Source of the DNA: Fragum whitleyi
Lineage: Eukaryota; Mollusca; Bivalvia; Cardiida; Cardiidae
Reading direction: 5' to 3'
Assembly: GCA_948146395.1 (NCBI GenBank)
Contig: OX411544.1
Coordinates: 92,367,232-92,431,231 of the forward strand
Length of the DNA stretch: 64,000 nucleotides
Positions 10,095 to 21,190 of the stretch are shown one piece after another. The stretch's first letter is position 1; every line of letters starts with the position of its first letter. The notes below the pieces were generated by a model that had not been told where the DNA came from, did not search any database, and was given only the letters and a program-made list of their open reading frames with translations. A program made the position numbers and the translations under genes.

Positions 10095-11016
10095 GATGGT
10101 CCTTAATCGCTCATCTTCGTTTCTTTGACATAATTGATAATTATCAAATTACCTGTAAAAGTCAAAATTTATGATTTGTTGAAGTGTAAACAAGAAAATT
10201 GTGATTAATGCCCCTTTTCCCATGATATGGCATGGATCCTTCCCATTTTCATTAGGGTTCATCCTTGTGACCTTACAAATATTCTGACAAAGTTTCATGA
10301 TTATTGGGCCATATTTGTAGCCTCTAGAGTGTAAACATGAAAAATGTCATTAAGGCCCCTTTTCCTGTGATAGGGCATGGATCATTCCCATTTTAAATAG
10401 GGTTCATTCTTGTTACCTGGGAAACATTCTGACCAAGTTTCATGATGATTGGTCAATATTTGTGGCCTCTAGAGTGTAAACAAGAAAATTGTCTTTTAGG
10501 CCCCTTTTCCCGTGATATGGCATGGATCTTTCCCATTCTCAATAAGGTTCACCCTTGTAACCTGTAGAATATTCTGACAAAGTTTGATGATGATTGGACC
10601 ATATATGTGGCCTCTGGAGTGTAAACAAGAAAATTGTCTTTTAGGCCCCTTTTCCCGTGATATGGCATGGATCCTTCCAATTCTCGATAGGGTTCATCCT
10701 TGTAACCTGGAGAACATTCTGACAAAGTTCCATGATGATTGGACCATATTTGTGGTCTCTACTGTGAAACCAGAAAATTGTCTTTTAGGCCCCTTTTCCC
10801 ATGATATGGAAGAATCTTCCCATTTTCAATAGGGTTTATCCTTGCGACCTGGGAAACATTCTGACCAAGTTTCATGATGATTGGTCAATATTTGTGGCCT
10901 CTAAAGTGTAAACACTTAAATTGTTGACGTCTGACGACGGACGACGGACGACGCACGACGGACATCGAATGATCACAAAAGCTCATCTTGAGCACGATGT
11001 GCTCAGGTGAGCTAAA
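10095..11016 (+). repeat. Tandem-core repeat element, about 146-bp units
   Basis: Starts with AAGAGGACCATGATGGTCC. It then holds about five diverged units of roughly 146 bp, marked by GTGTAAACAAGAAAATTGTC at 10180, 10329, 10473, 10619, 10761 and 10907. It ends with a GACGACGGACG run and TTGAGCACGATGTGCTCAGG-TGAGCTAAAAAA. No protein is encoded. Elements with this architecture (conserved ends, tandem core) are widespread in bivalves. I infer a non-autonomous, possibly Helitron/Helentron-related element. Confidence 0.7.
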
Positions 11017-11084
11017 AAAGGTTCTTAGTTAGGAGCTACATTGTACAATGAAATTATTTCAAACCTTGCGATGAAGATGTATAA

Positions 11085-11180
11085 AGCTTACAAACGTTTT
11101 GAAAATGTACCCCGCTTTGCACGTAGGACAGCATGCAAAGCTGGGTATATTTTCTAAGCGTTTGCAAACATTTTCTTTGT
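11085..11180. mobile_element. TTTGCAAA-family palindromic element
   Basis: TACCCCGCTTTGCACG and TGCAAAGCTGGGTATATT form the two arms, flanked by ACGTTTTGAAAATG and CGTTTGCAAACATTTTC. Relative of the element at 3180. Confidence 0.5.
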
Positions 11181-11516
11181 GAAAACAAAGCATGAAATTA
11201 ACTTTTTATAACAGAGTTTCGGCCTAGGATAGAGTCTTCAAATAAAACTTCGACTATATAACTCATTCGTGTGTGCTGTTTGGGACAAAATATATCTTTT
11301 GTTAGAGGCAACAGAATAAAAGTACAACCGCCACGATGTACATTGACCGGGATAAAAATGGAATATTTCAAGATTTATGATTCACGTCCATTACCAATCC
11401 TTCCAGAAATAACACATCAATTCATTCAATAATAATTCAATTACAAGATATTTTTGAGAACGCAGATCAATACCCCGTGATTTTATTTAATTTCAAGAAG
11501 CATATCCTAAACGTTT

Positions 11517-11668
11517 TAAGGTAGTGGGCCCGTAATAGATCTGCAACTTTTCAAAAGTAATGAACTTTAACAGGTTTGATTTTCATTTGGAAACATCGGT
11601 CAACATTGTGAAAGATCATGAGTTCCGAAACGTTGCGGAACTATTAAGGGTCCAATACCTTAATATAT
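11517..11668. mobile_element. MITE with 23-bp TIRs and TTAA flanks
   Basis: The left end TTAAGGTAGTGGGCCC and right end GGGTCCAATACCTTAA are inverted repeats, continuing inward to TAATAG/CTATTA. The TTAA at both ends could be a piggyBac-type target duplication or part of the TIR. About 150 bp, non-coding. Confidence 0.65.
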
Positions 11669-11857
11669 GATTAGCTTTGTGTTCAGGATGCAAAATCGTT
11701 TGCGAAAATTTTCAAAATTGAACCAGTCTTTGCACTTTTGAATACCAATTTCGGAAACTGTTATCGAACGTTTTCAGATGGTATTGCGGGTAGGTCAAGG
11801 AAAAATAATCCGCTGCAAATTTTAAAGCCTAGTTTATATTTGGCGTACGGAGCAAGG

Positions 11858-12099
11858 GGTCTGTTTTACTAAACATCTTACGCTATTTCTCTGCGTAAGT
11901 CATAAAATTGAAGTTGCTCCTACAGAAGTAACTTAATATGGAATTCTACCATGCATCATTTCATTGGAATCGTCTTCTCAAGACAATTCGAATGAGATAT
12001 TGCAGAGCAAAATCATACAATGAATGAAAACACTAGGTACGATTTGTGATTTTGACTTACGATTATTTTTTCCGTAAGATGTTTGGTAAATGAGCCCTG
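11858..12099. mobile_element. MITE family G, complete copy
   Basis: Ends GGGTCTGTTTTACTAAACAT and its inverse (ATGTTTGGTAAATGAGCCC) enclose about 240 bp with a central hairpin GGAATCGTCTTCTCAAGACA. A partial copy in reverse orientation abuts the MAM exon at 21003. Confidence 0.7.
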
Positions 12100-12179
12100 A
12101 AAACTCGACATTACCTAAAACTAGTGCGATGTGCATGTATACGGTGCCCGTACCAATAAAGCAAGGTTATGATTTTGTA

Positions 12180-12460
12180 TATAAACAACTAATTCAATTT
12201 TCTAACAATCGCGAGTCTCCGAGAAGGTCGTAGTTCGTAACCACGTCGTTAAGGCATCGCCGGATCGCCGCGCAGACAATACACCATGAGTTGATTTGCT
12301 TACATATATTTATCGCATCATCGTACAGTCAACGTGCTGATACCGCACTTTCAACGTACGTAGATCGTTTCACGTTCGCACGGTCTACAACAGAACTAGT
12401 TGAGTGATCGCACAGTCTCCGCGCGGGGATCGCGCAATTACTTTCCGATCGACGCATATC
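12180..12460. other. CpG-rich patch of unknown nature
   Basis: Unusually many CpG and CGCG steps for this window (GCATCGCCGGATCGCCGCGC, CTCCGCGCGGGGATCGCGC). There is no open frame, tRNA fold or repeat match that I recognise. It could be a small CpG island, an unmethylated element end or chance. Confidence 0.4.
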
Positions 12461-13696
12461 AATAATTATTATGATATTTCATGAGAAACGACTTAAAAAC
12501 ACATTTGGCCTTGATAGACACCCTGACCTTATCACATGACAATGACTTTAATATCTATAGATTTGCATCATCAAGATATATAATCATACCAAATGTGAGC
12601 ATTGTATCTTGAATAGCCTTGAAGTAATTTGCGGTGTTAATCTTTGTAGACAGACAGACCGACAGGCTGACGGACAGTTAGACCGACATATGGACAGCGG
12701 TTAAACAATATGCTCCCGACCTTTCGATGCGAGGACATAAAAAGTCGCACGCGATGTCGTACGGCGTCCGTGGCAAGTGAAGACGATGCTTATCCCTCGA
12801 ATAAATAAATGTGCCTTTAATTTACAATATAATAACCACGGGTGAATAACAAAATACACGTATAGGGTTAATTCACACTTTTTCGGCGTTAAAACTTAGG
12901 AACGACTCGAAGAATTGTTTAACGCCCGAGGGCGTTTAAGTGTTTTGAGGATATCTGCAAATGTTTCTGCCTGAAAAAGTGAAATGACGCTATTGTTGCA
13001 TGGAAAGAAGGACTATAGTACATATTCAAGCAGAGATGGTAAAGTATTTTAAACATACTCCAATATAGACAAGTAACTATTTTCCAGGAGACCTCTAGAA
13101 ATCACTTTAGGGAGGCCCGAAATGTAATGCAAAGCTATATAGTGGAAACTGTTCATCAACCTTTGCCGAACAAAATCTGCCCTGTCTGCAGTCCAGGAAA
13201 TGCCTATTATGCAAATTACGGAGGTCAAAGGTCATCAAGTGCATTTACGCTATTACAGCAATATATAGCTATAAACTGATTGTTTTGCGGCTTTGTTTGA
13301 TGAATAATTGACTGAAATGGTTCAATAATGATTCAATTCTATAAAACAAATGTTAACACAAACAAAAAGGAGCATTTTGGAGTCTTTGTTGAAATCAAAG
13401 TACTGAAAGCACTATCATTCTAGGCTTTAAAGTTTTTTTGCATTTTGTTCGTTACAAAACTGACTCAAAACACGGTTTTCCATTATGTTTACTGATTGTT
13501 AAAGTTTTCAAGATGATTTGATTTTTTATCATCATTTGTAATATAAACTATGAACATTTCTACTTGATACATATGCATACATGTATTTATTGTAGTCCAT
13601 ATATATAACTATTGACATTAATTCCGACGACATCGGATTATCCTCATGAAAATATTTTTGAAACCTGTTGAGTAAATTTAATAAAAACATATATAT
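12461..13696. other. No gene identified
   Basis: AT-rich. A GACAGACAGACCGACAGG run at about 12648-12705 resembles the 3' end of tandem-core elements. At 13394-13420, ATCAAAGTACTGAAAGCACT matches the terminus of the 39480 insertion. No other feature. Confidence 0.5.
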
Positions 13697-13953
13697 GGGA
13701 CCTGTCACACTATAAGGGACCATCTGGGAATTTTGTAAAATAGACATTTGAAAAAGAAGTTGATTCCAATACATGTCAAGCAGAGCTTTAATTTCAAACA
13801 TTTTTCACGGGTAGGTAGAGTGATCATTCTAGATTCAGAAGTATAAGAGTGAAAAAAGTTTTGATCCTAGTCAGTCTACTCAGTCCGCGCAGACTGCCTA
13901 GGATCGACATTTTATGCGCTTCCTAGATGGTTCCTTTTCGCATGAAGGGTCAC
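13697..13953 (+). mobile_element. MITE family B, copy 2
   Basis: Starts GGGACCTGTCAC, then GGGACCATCTGGGAATTTTG, and contains ATTCTAGATTCAGAAG, GATCCTAGTCAGTCTAC and the inverse CAGACTGCCTAGGATCGAC. Ends TTTTCGCATGAAGGGTCAC. Same layout as 29341-29599. Confidence 0.75.
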
Positions 13954-14569
13954 ATGTTATAATTTGTTGGTTTTTTTTTTCTGACACATATGTCATATAT
14001 GTAAATATTATTTGTACGCAAACAGTGAGTATTTTAGATTATTGTTTGAAACATAAATAACCTGAGCACCTTGGAAACTTAATATTTCTTCATCAGAAGG
14101 TCCCATGTTGTAAATATAACTTCATATGCAAAAGGTACCCCTGAGTACCTCCATAAAATGGTATTAAAACCACTCCAATGGTTACGTTTTTTGTCTCCGT
14201 GGCTTGACATCACTCAACACCAATATACCATACGAAGATGGCATTACAGCATGCAAAGAAATTCGAAGCACAAGGGATACAAAATAGGCCCACATGCTGA
14301 TTCTTTTGTGAAATAGACTTTTAATTTATCAATCAATGAGTAAACGGTGCAGTAAAACAAACCAATCCAAAGCCAAACAGGTTTGATGCTTAATTGAAGA
14401 TCTATTTAGTTGTATTTTTGGTTGTTGTTGTTGTTGTTGTTTGGTTTATTTTTGGTATTTGAGACTTGGGTCTATTGGCCTAGCCGATTGCATCTTAACA
14501 GATCTTATGGTAGATGAACCTTAAGGTTAACGGTTTCTGTAAAACAGCGCGATGATCGCATTGATATTG
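13954..14569. other. No gene identified; (TTG)n tract near 14420
   Basis: AT-rich, with a short GTTGTTGTT microsatellite at about 14420-14442. Nothing else recognisable. Confidence 0.5.
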
Positions 14570-14893
14570 TACTGTTATTAAGGACATTGTGACATTGACA
14601 CTACTCAAATTCATTCTGAATCACTCACTCGCTCTTGGTATTCAAAAGCATCTCAATAAAAACGCTCCCAAATTATTCACAACGTTCTGGAATTGCTCGT
14701 AATCAATTCGAAATTAGAAGCACTCCAATCATTTAGTGATATCATTGACCAGTGTGGATTTTGAAAAGTTTGATTGGTATGTGAAGACAACAGTTTCAAC
14801 CCAAAACGTTGAATACATTCAAAAGTCACTCATCCCATTCATCTCAATCCTAAATCACCTTTAATCGTCAATTTCACAATGTTAGTAACTGTA
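14570..14893 (-). mobile_element. MITE family A, shortened copy (reverse)
   Basis: Starts TACTGTTATTAAGGACATTG and ends CAATTTCACAATGTTAGTAA-CTGTA. About 100 bp of interior, including the central inverted pair, is missing relative to other copies. Confidence 0.7.
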
Positions 14894-15034
14894 GGTCACC
14901 GAGGGTTAAAGGTTAACAGGTGCCCTACGGACCACATAAGGCAAGTGTTAGCTAGGCTAAATGGAAGGTCCATATTCAACTTTATCGCCTTCAACAGAGA
15001 GTATACAGAACAAACTTTATTTATTCATTCGTTT

Positions 15035-15770
15035 GATTTTTAGCTCAACTGGCCAAAGGCCAGAGAGCCATTGTCATGGCGGTTCGCGTGTGCGCCCGTC
15101 TGTCAGTCTGTCCGTGCATAAACTTTTTCTGTAAACATCTCCTCCCAACCAATGGGCGGATTTTCATGAAACTTGGTAAAATGTTCCTTGGGTGACCTTC
15201 TAAATTTGTTTCAGAAATTTTGATTTGACTCCCAAATAAGCTGCTTGGCAGGGCATGGTATTTTTCCACTGTGAAATCTTTAAAAATCTTCGCCTCCCAA
15301 ACCCTCCGGCCAATTTCAATGAAACTTGGCATGGATGTGACCCTTTACTTAAATTGCTCCAGAAATCTTGATTGGCCCATAAATATGGGCTGGTAGGACG
15401 GGGCTTATTTTAAGCCGAAGTCTTTGAATGACATCTCCTCTTGAACCAATGGGCCAATTTCAATGCAACTTTACCAGAATGTTCCATGGATGACCCTTTT
15501 TAAAAACGGTTCATGAAATTTTGACTGGCCCATAGAAATGGGCGTGGTAGGGTGGGGTTTATTTTGAGCCCGAAATCTTTGAACTACATCTCCTGCTGAA
15601 CCACAGGACCGATTTCAATGTAACTTTACAAGAATGTTCCTTGAGTGACTATTTCCAAAAATTGCTTGCAAAATTTTGACTGTCTCATAAATATGGGCGT
15701 GTCAGGGTGGGGCTTATTTTGAGCCTAGTATCTTTGAAAGACATCTCCTCCTGAACCTAATGTTTAATAA
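15035..15770 (+). repeat. Tandem-core repeat element, GGCCCATAAATATGGGC units
   Basis: Begins TTTTTAGCTCAACTGGCCAA, GTCATGGCGGTTCGCG and GTCTGTCAGTCTGTCCGTGC. About four or five diverged units of 145-165 bp follow, marked by ACATCTCCTCCTGAACCAAT and TTTTGATTGGCCCATAAAT. The element at 39660-40240 is the same family reversed. Non-coding. Confidence 0.7.
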
Positions 15771-17084
15771 GATGGGTAAAGGGATACAGGTTCATGGTGA
15801 TTGAGTTTTTTGGTGCAATGTTGGTCAGACGCAGTTATTATTATAAAATAAGTCTTAAGAGACTTCAAAGTATTGTTTTCATTCGAAGTTAGCTTTATTT
15901 AATGAAAGTCTTAAGATGTTAAAGCCAGTGGATCGATAAGGCCCCCTAGGACCTCTTGTATTACATTATCATCATTGTTACTTTATGAAACCTTCAACTA
16001 AGAAAAATGGGTGAAATGCACACGATCCATCCACACTGTTTTCCTGATGTCGGCAATATTACAAGCCTACCTCATTGAATTATTTTGTTTTATCGTCGTC
16101 GGTTGTCAAACACTCGCTACTACAGCCATGTTTAAGCTGTATTTCTAATGTTTTGGCCCTCCAAACAAAATAATGACAAAATAAAATAAAATAACCCCTG
16201 TTTCCCTGTTTTGCTTGCTTAAATACAGATCTTCATTCGCCTTTTTAAATTCTTTGTATATTATCAATAGTTCAAGGTGCTTCTGTTCTTATAAATTGAA
16301 TTAGCATTGTTACATACTTCTCACAAAATTGATCTTAAATACACCTATGTGTTCTTTTTCTGACATACATAATACCATACATTACTTATTATCTAAAATT
16401 TCATCAAAGAACCCATTCTTCTTTTTTTTTAATTTTAGTCCTTCTTATCTGTCACGGCTGCCTGATCTAAAATATTGTGTCACAAACTTATTTTGAATGT
16501 TCCGATATACAAAATTAAAATATTTCTAAAAAAAAGTATAAGTAGGCATTTATATTACTTGAATATATAACTTAGGTCTGTAAAAATAATTCCATAAAGG
16601 CTGCACAAAGCTGCAAAAGTGTGACCGACGTAAAATAAAAGCGCGACGCGTTATTGATGCGAATAAACACAAAACGATATTGTCAATGTTTATTTCCTAT
16701 GTCAGTGTTTGGGATCCCTACAGTTGCCTCGACAATAAGGGATTAACTATTAAATAAGCATAATGACACATTTTTTTATGAACTATATTGGATCTGAATG
16801 CCCTACAAGGTGTGAAATTTAAATGAAAATTGTCAAGCATTTTTTTTTTCAATTTTTAAAATTTAGTACAAAAACTTACGCTAAATTCGGGGAAAATATC
16901 CTTTTTTTCTAAGCCTGCTCGCAGGTTTCTTCATAAGTTCATGCTTCAAAAGTTCATGGAGTAAATTTTAAACAAAGCTTAAAATAGGTATCAAATGATA
17001 CTGTAATTTCATTGTTTATGGTTTAGATAATCTGATTGAGAAATAATCCGGAATCTCATAGAGAATGTTCTTTGAGGAAATCCC
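15771..17084. other. No gene identified
   Basis: AT-rich, with several T-runs and short open frames on both strands. A minus-strand Cys-rich stretch near 16110-16140 was considered and rejected. No repeat family recognised. Confidence 0.5.
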
Positions 17085-17570
17085 TTACACCCTGAACCTT
17101 CGGATCTGTAGAATCTGTACACAACAGTGCGCCTTTGGACAACGCTTCACAGATTTATCACTCAATAATAGACAAACACTGGTCCAAGATTAAATCATCC
17201 AGTAAACTCAGAAAATCATTCCCTGAGGAAAAAGTTGTAGCATACCGAATACCTTAGTCACTCTTAGACATTCTTGTTAGAGCAAAATTAAGGACTGCGT
17301 AACCAATGACTCGCTCAGAATGCTGGACTGTGTAAACCACCGATGCGTCAAACGTGCATTATCATGGAAGGCACGCGGACGTTCAAATCAAATATTGGCA
17401 ATGTTACTACAATAAGATATTTACACAATTGCAAAACTTCAAATGTTATGTACCTCTATCACATGTACGATATGCCACAAACATTTGTGAAACCCAGCAA
17501 CGCATCAACAAGCGCATGAATTGGCACTGATCCGACTCGAAAACCTTTTAATTCAATAGGTCTATTGCAG
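17085..17570 (+). pseudogene. Penelope-like retroelement fossil (GIY-YIG side)
   Basis: A decayed plus-strand coding remnant in several frames. One stretch reads SKIKSSSKLRKSFPEEKVVA, then YRIP-stop-SLLDILVRAKL. This resembles the conserved RRPxNLRDxLVRAKL block downstream of the reverse transcriptase in Penelope-like elements. Farther on, in another frame, come GLCKPPMRQTCIIMEGTRTF and NCKTSNVMYLYHMYDMPQTF, which resemble the Cys-rich segment and GIY-YIG entry (NCxSxNVVYLIxCxxC). At least two frameshifts and an in-frame stop show it is dead. I see no reverse transcriptase domain upstream. The family call rests on remembered motifs only. Confidence 0.5.
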
Positions 17571-18639
17571 AAATTTTAACGAAGTCGACCACTGATTCTT
17601 TGAAGTTGTCCTGTGTTACATTGAAGCTATAAACAAACGATGTTCATAACTGTGCTATGAATAAATCATCTTTTCAAATTGAAGTACGCCAACAATGGTT
17701 TCTTTCATTGCTTTCATTGCTCAGCTCCTAGGAAAACATGTAGATTTTGTTTTTCAACTGCTTAGAGTTCAAAGTTATGTTCGATCAATAGACCAAGGGG
17801 ACTGCCATATATAGTTGAGTGTTGAATATACCTATGCAAGATGTATATCATGAATTAATCTGTATGCTAAAGTTATATTATATGTTGCTTTTACCCACGC
17901 ATTCTCCGTTTACAACTGAAGTACTTTTAGTACTTTGATCTTTTATTTTTGACTAATTTGCTGCCATTTTGAAAGTATACGTATACTCGTATAATCATGT
18001 GAATATTATTTGCATATGTGCAGTGTTATTATACCACAAAAACATAGATTTATTTTGATCATGTTATAAAGTATACGTGCATTAATACGTTTTTTTTACT
18101 GTTTTGCACTCCGTGACCTTTGACCTCTGTACTGACCTACAAAAGTGATTGTGAATCTGCAGACAAGCCTAGCGATGTTCCTGAGATATTAGGCAAGCAA
18201 AATATCATTGTCTGCATCCATTACAAACCGGGCCTCCCTGGTCTCAAAATTTGAGATTGGATCACTAGTCTAATACAACGAATATGCAGGAAAAATTGTG
18301 ATATATGCATTGCATCGTCGCCTTAGTTTAAATACCGACATTGCTTGGTAAATTTATGACGTCACAAAATTCAACAAAGGGATTAGACCAACTTCTTGTG
18401 TTATGCTCTTTATGAATGTTAGACATGAACAATAGTTGTGCAATTTCTAATAAGCGTATACACTTTTCAAATTCGAACTTTAATAGTATTTAAAAGAAAG
18501 TGCTTTGATAGAAATAAGATACTTGTTCACCATGGAAACTTTGGGCAAACGAAGTTTGTTCAATGGCACGGGAAATTTAAATGTATGATCAATATGAACA
18601 AGCTGCAGTTACGAGGCTTTGACAGAAAATTGAGATAAC
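17571..18639. other. No gene identified
   Basis: AT-rich. A minus-strand ATCAAAGTACTAAAAGTACT block at 17917-17942 matches the insertion terminus at 39480. A CRE-like TGACGTCA lies near 18359. A 66-codon plus frame at 18438-18638 has no recognisable feature. Confidence 0.45.
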
Positions 18640-19345
18640 GTTTCGTAACTTTAAAAGAAAACCGAAGGAGATGCTTAGTTCAAGGGCAGATAATTCTTGA
18701 ATCTCAGGGAATTGAGACCTCGAAATTGCGTCTTACAAAACTTCAACATGTGATTAATGTTCGTAAAAAGTTCTAAAGTTATTGAAGGAAAACTGAAGGA
18801 GGAGTTTGTGACAAAATTACTAGTATTTGTGTACAAAATGTAAAAGAAAATGTCTTTGGTTCAAGGGCAGATAATTCTTAAGTTGGTGGCATTGAGACCT
18901 CCGAATTGCGTCTTATAAAATCTTAACATGTGATTAATGTTGGTAAAAAAATAAAGCTATTAAAGGATAAATGAGGGAGGGGTTTGTGACCAAAAATTAA
19001 TATACATTTAATAAATGTTTGTGTAAAGTTGAAAGCTATTGAAGGAAAACTGAAGGGGGGGGGGGGGAAGAGGGAGTTGTGACACAAAATTAGTTGGATA
19101 TGTGTACGAAAAGAAAAAGATGGCTTAAGTTTAAGGACAGATATCTCTTGAACCAAGGGGAGTTCGGACCTCAAAATTGCGTGTTGCAACACTTCAACAT
19201 GTGATAAATATTTGAAAAAAATACAAGCCTTTGTAGGAAAGATGAAGAAGGAGTTCGCGACACAGAATTGCTAGTATATGTGTCCACATACGGACGGACA
19301 GATGGACAGACAGACGGATAGATAGACAGGCTGATTTCAGTTTAC
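18640..19345 (+). repeat. Tandem-core repeat element, about 190-bp units
   Basis: Three to four diverged units are marked by GTTCAAGGGCAGATAATTCT, AATTGCGTCTTACAAAAC and ACATGTGATTAATGTT. They are followed by a GGACGGACAGATGGACAGAC run near 19295, as in the other tandem-core elements. A 12-G homopolymer sits at about 19056. Confidence 0.65.
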
Positions 19346-19439
19346 CCCCGAAAACATTTGTTTTGCAGCGATATAAAGAACGCATTAGTTTATATTTCGG
19401 GAGAAAGAAATATTGCAGAAAAAGATCGGTATATAGTTT

Positions 19440-19741
19440 ATGAATGTCCATTTTTATCCAGGGATATTGCCTACGATTAAGGATCGTTTTCCATCTAATA
19501 AATGTACAAATATCCGTGTGATAACATCCCATATGATATTTTTAGAAACTTGCATTTCTGTTAGAAACATCTACGAAAACAAGGCAAATAGAGGTTATAA
19601 GATTAACATAATACGTATTAAGTGTATTGTATGAAAAAATATCTAACTCGGTTGTGGAAATTGATAACTGGCTCGGCAGAGCCTCGACAATGACCAATTC
19701 TCCCAACCTCGTTAGATATTTTTTCTCATACAAAACACTTA
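19440..19741. mobile_element. Fold-back element family H
   Basis: Outer arms AAAAAATATCTAACTCGGTT and AACCTCGTTAGATATTTTTT, around GGCTCGGCAGAGCCTCGACA. The same hairpin and flank (GCAAGTTTCTTA, GTTTTCGTTGATGTCTCTAA) occur reversed at 31825-32100 and in its duplicate at 45598-45873, so this is a repeated element. Confidence 0.65.
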
Positions 19742-19950
19742 GAGCCTATTATATATATAATGGTCGCTTACAAAAAATGGTCACTTAGTCGCTCAATCAA
19801 TGTCGACAGTACTTACGTGTTGTCCGGCTGGTTTGACAAAAGGAAGATCTATTCTTGATGAAGGTTCTCAGCCGAAGAGGGTCTTCTTTTCCCGGTTGTC
19901 GAATAAGCCTATGGTTGGTATACCTATAGCCTTAAATACAGATTTGGATC

Positions 19951-20375
19951 AAATTAGTAACATCGTGATCTTGACATCCACCTCGATCAAAATCATACTT
20001 AACCGCTCTTTCAGTGCTCAATTCAATACATTAAAACAACACTCACTTAATCACTCAAAAAACGCTCCAAGACTGTTAAAAACGACCAACATTACTTACA
20101 AATCGATCGAGTTTGAAACAAATCAAATGAATCAGATTTACCTATCCCGAATAAGATGCATCTATCCACGCCAGCCAATAAAATCGTAAAATAATTTGAG
20201 CGATTTGAATTAAATATTTATCGTCTTCAACGTTTTTGAAATATTTTCAAATGATTTCGAAGCGTTTGTGATCGATTTGAGTGAGTATTTAGAATGAATG
20301 GATGGAGCGTTGAGTAAATGATTTAGAATGCTTTTGACCGGAAAGAGTGTCAATTTCTCGATGTTATTTACTATA
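19951..20375. mobile_element. Fold-back derivative of MITE family A
   Basis: Unlike all other copies, both halves derive from the same (right) half of family A in inverted orientation. The left reads GATCAAAATCATACTTAACC with CGCTCCAAGACTG; the right reads GAGTGAGTATTTAGAATGAA with GGAGCGTTGAGTAAATGATT. Both ends keep TIRs (GTAACATCGTGATCTTGACA and TGTCAATTTCTCGATGTTAT). Confidence 0.65.
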
Positions 20376-20384
20376 CAATCATCC

Positions 20385-20850
20385 TGTGCATGTTTGAAGT
20401 AAATCGTATGAAAACTTAAACTCTATTGCGATGACGTTGATATTTTTTTTTTATCAAATTTCCACGAGGACTCCTCTCCCGTGATACATGATGGACCTAG
20501 TCCCTTTTCGAAAGGAACGATCCTTATGGTGATAAGATCACCCTGCACATGTTTTAAGTAAATCATATGAAAACTTTGAACTCTATTGCCATAACAAGGA
20601 TATTCTTTTTCATAATTTCCAAATTTTCATAATGCCCCCCCCCCTTTCAAGTGATACTTGGCGGACCTAACTCATTTTCAAAAGGAACATCTCTTATACA
20701 TGTCATTTAATATTAAAATAATTTTGTGCAAGTTTAAAGCTATACGAATAAAAACTGCTGACTCTTTTGCGATATCAAGAAAGCTTGCGCACACATGGAC
20801 GTACAGATGGAAGGATGATCGAACGGACGGACAAATGTCATCACTGAAAC
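20385..20850 (+). repeat. Tandem-core repeat element, about 165-bp units
   Basis: Two and a half units are marked by CCTGTGCATGTTTGAAGTAA, ATGAAAACTTAAACTCTATT and CGTGATACATGATGGACCTA. It ends with GGACGTACAGATGGAAGGAT and GAACGGACGGACAAATG. Same architecture as 18640, but a different core. Confidence 0.6.
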
Positions 20851-20914
20851 TCTTCATACCTGTACAGTCAGTCAGTAGAGCAAAAGCTCATTACGGGGTT
20901 TATAATATACTGAC

Positions 20915-21003
20915 CAAAACATTCTGGCGTAAAGGAGACGTCATCAATCGCTATATCACCATGGTCCATAAACGTCTTATGGGCTCGAAACTGGACTGTA
21001 AAT
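20915..21003 (-). CDS. MAM domain B, exon 4 (C-terminal end)
   Basis: An 89-nt minus-strand exon. The acceptor is TATTTTGCAG|ATTTACAG and the donor is TTTTG|GTCAGTA. It reads FTVQFRAHKTF, then MDHGDIAIDDVSFTPECF. GDIAIDDVSFTPEC is the hallmark closing motif of MAM domains: the Asp-Asp pair and the fourth conserved cysteine. It starts in phase 2, exactly matching the phase-2 end of the exon at 23675, and finishes in phase 1, as MAM modules usually do. The intron before it holds the 122-bp array. A MITE family G end lies only 12 bp upstream of the acceptor. Very likely real. Confidence 0.88.
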
Positions 21004-21015
21004 CTGCAAAATATG

Positions 21016-21190
21016 GGCCCGTTGTACTAAACTTCTTATGAAAAAAATAATCGTAAGTCAAAATCGAAATCGTACTTGCTGAGTTCATTCATTATTAGCT
21101 TCATCCGTGCAATATTTCACTGGAATCGTCTTCTGAAGACGATTCCAATGAGATGACGCATGGTAGAATTCCATTTATTTTCTAAAGTCA
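21016..21190 (-). mobile_element. MITE family G, partial copy next to an exon
   Basis: Starts at GGGCCCGTTGTACTAAACTT, followed by AAAAAATAATCGTAAGTCAA and GGAATCGTCTTCTGAAGACG, matching 11858-12099 in reverse. The far end is lost after about 21190. Its terminus is 12 bp from the MAM exon boundary. Confidence 0.7.

Noticed and set aside
15045..15332. 95-codon minus-strand frame
   Set aside because: It lies entirely in a tandem-core repeat element and the frame is not kept in the other units.
16080..16145. Minus-strand Cys-rich stretch (HGCSSECLTTDDDK)
   Set aside because: A stop follows almost at once, splice sites are weak, and the pattern fits no LDLa or EGF module.
19800..19926. Minus-strand exon ending at a strong donor (ACAC|GTAAGT) near 19817
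   Set aside because: The short candidate LPFVKPAGQH is open from a TAG acceptor, and its phase-1 start would suit the preceding MAM exon. However, it ends in phase 0, has no family match, and the longer reading has stops in two frames. Not enough to call.
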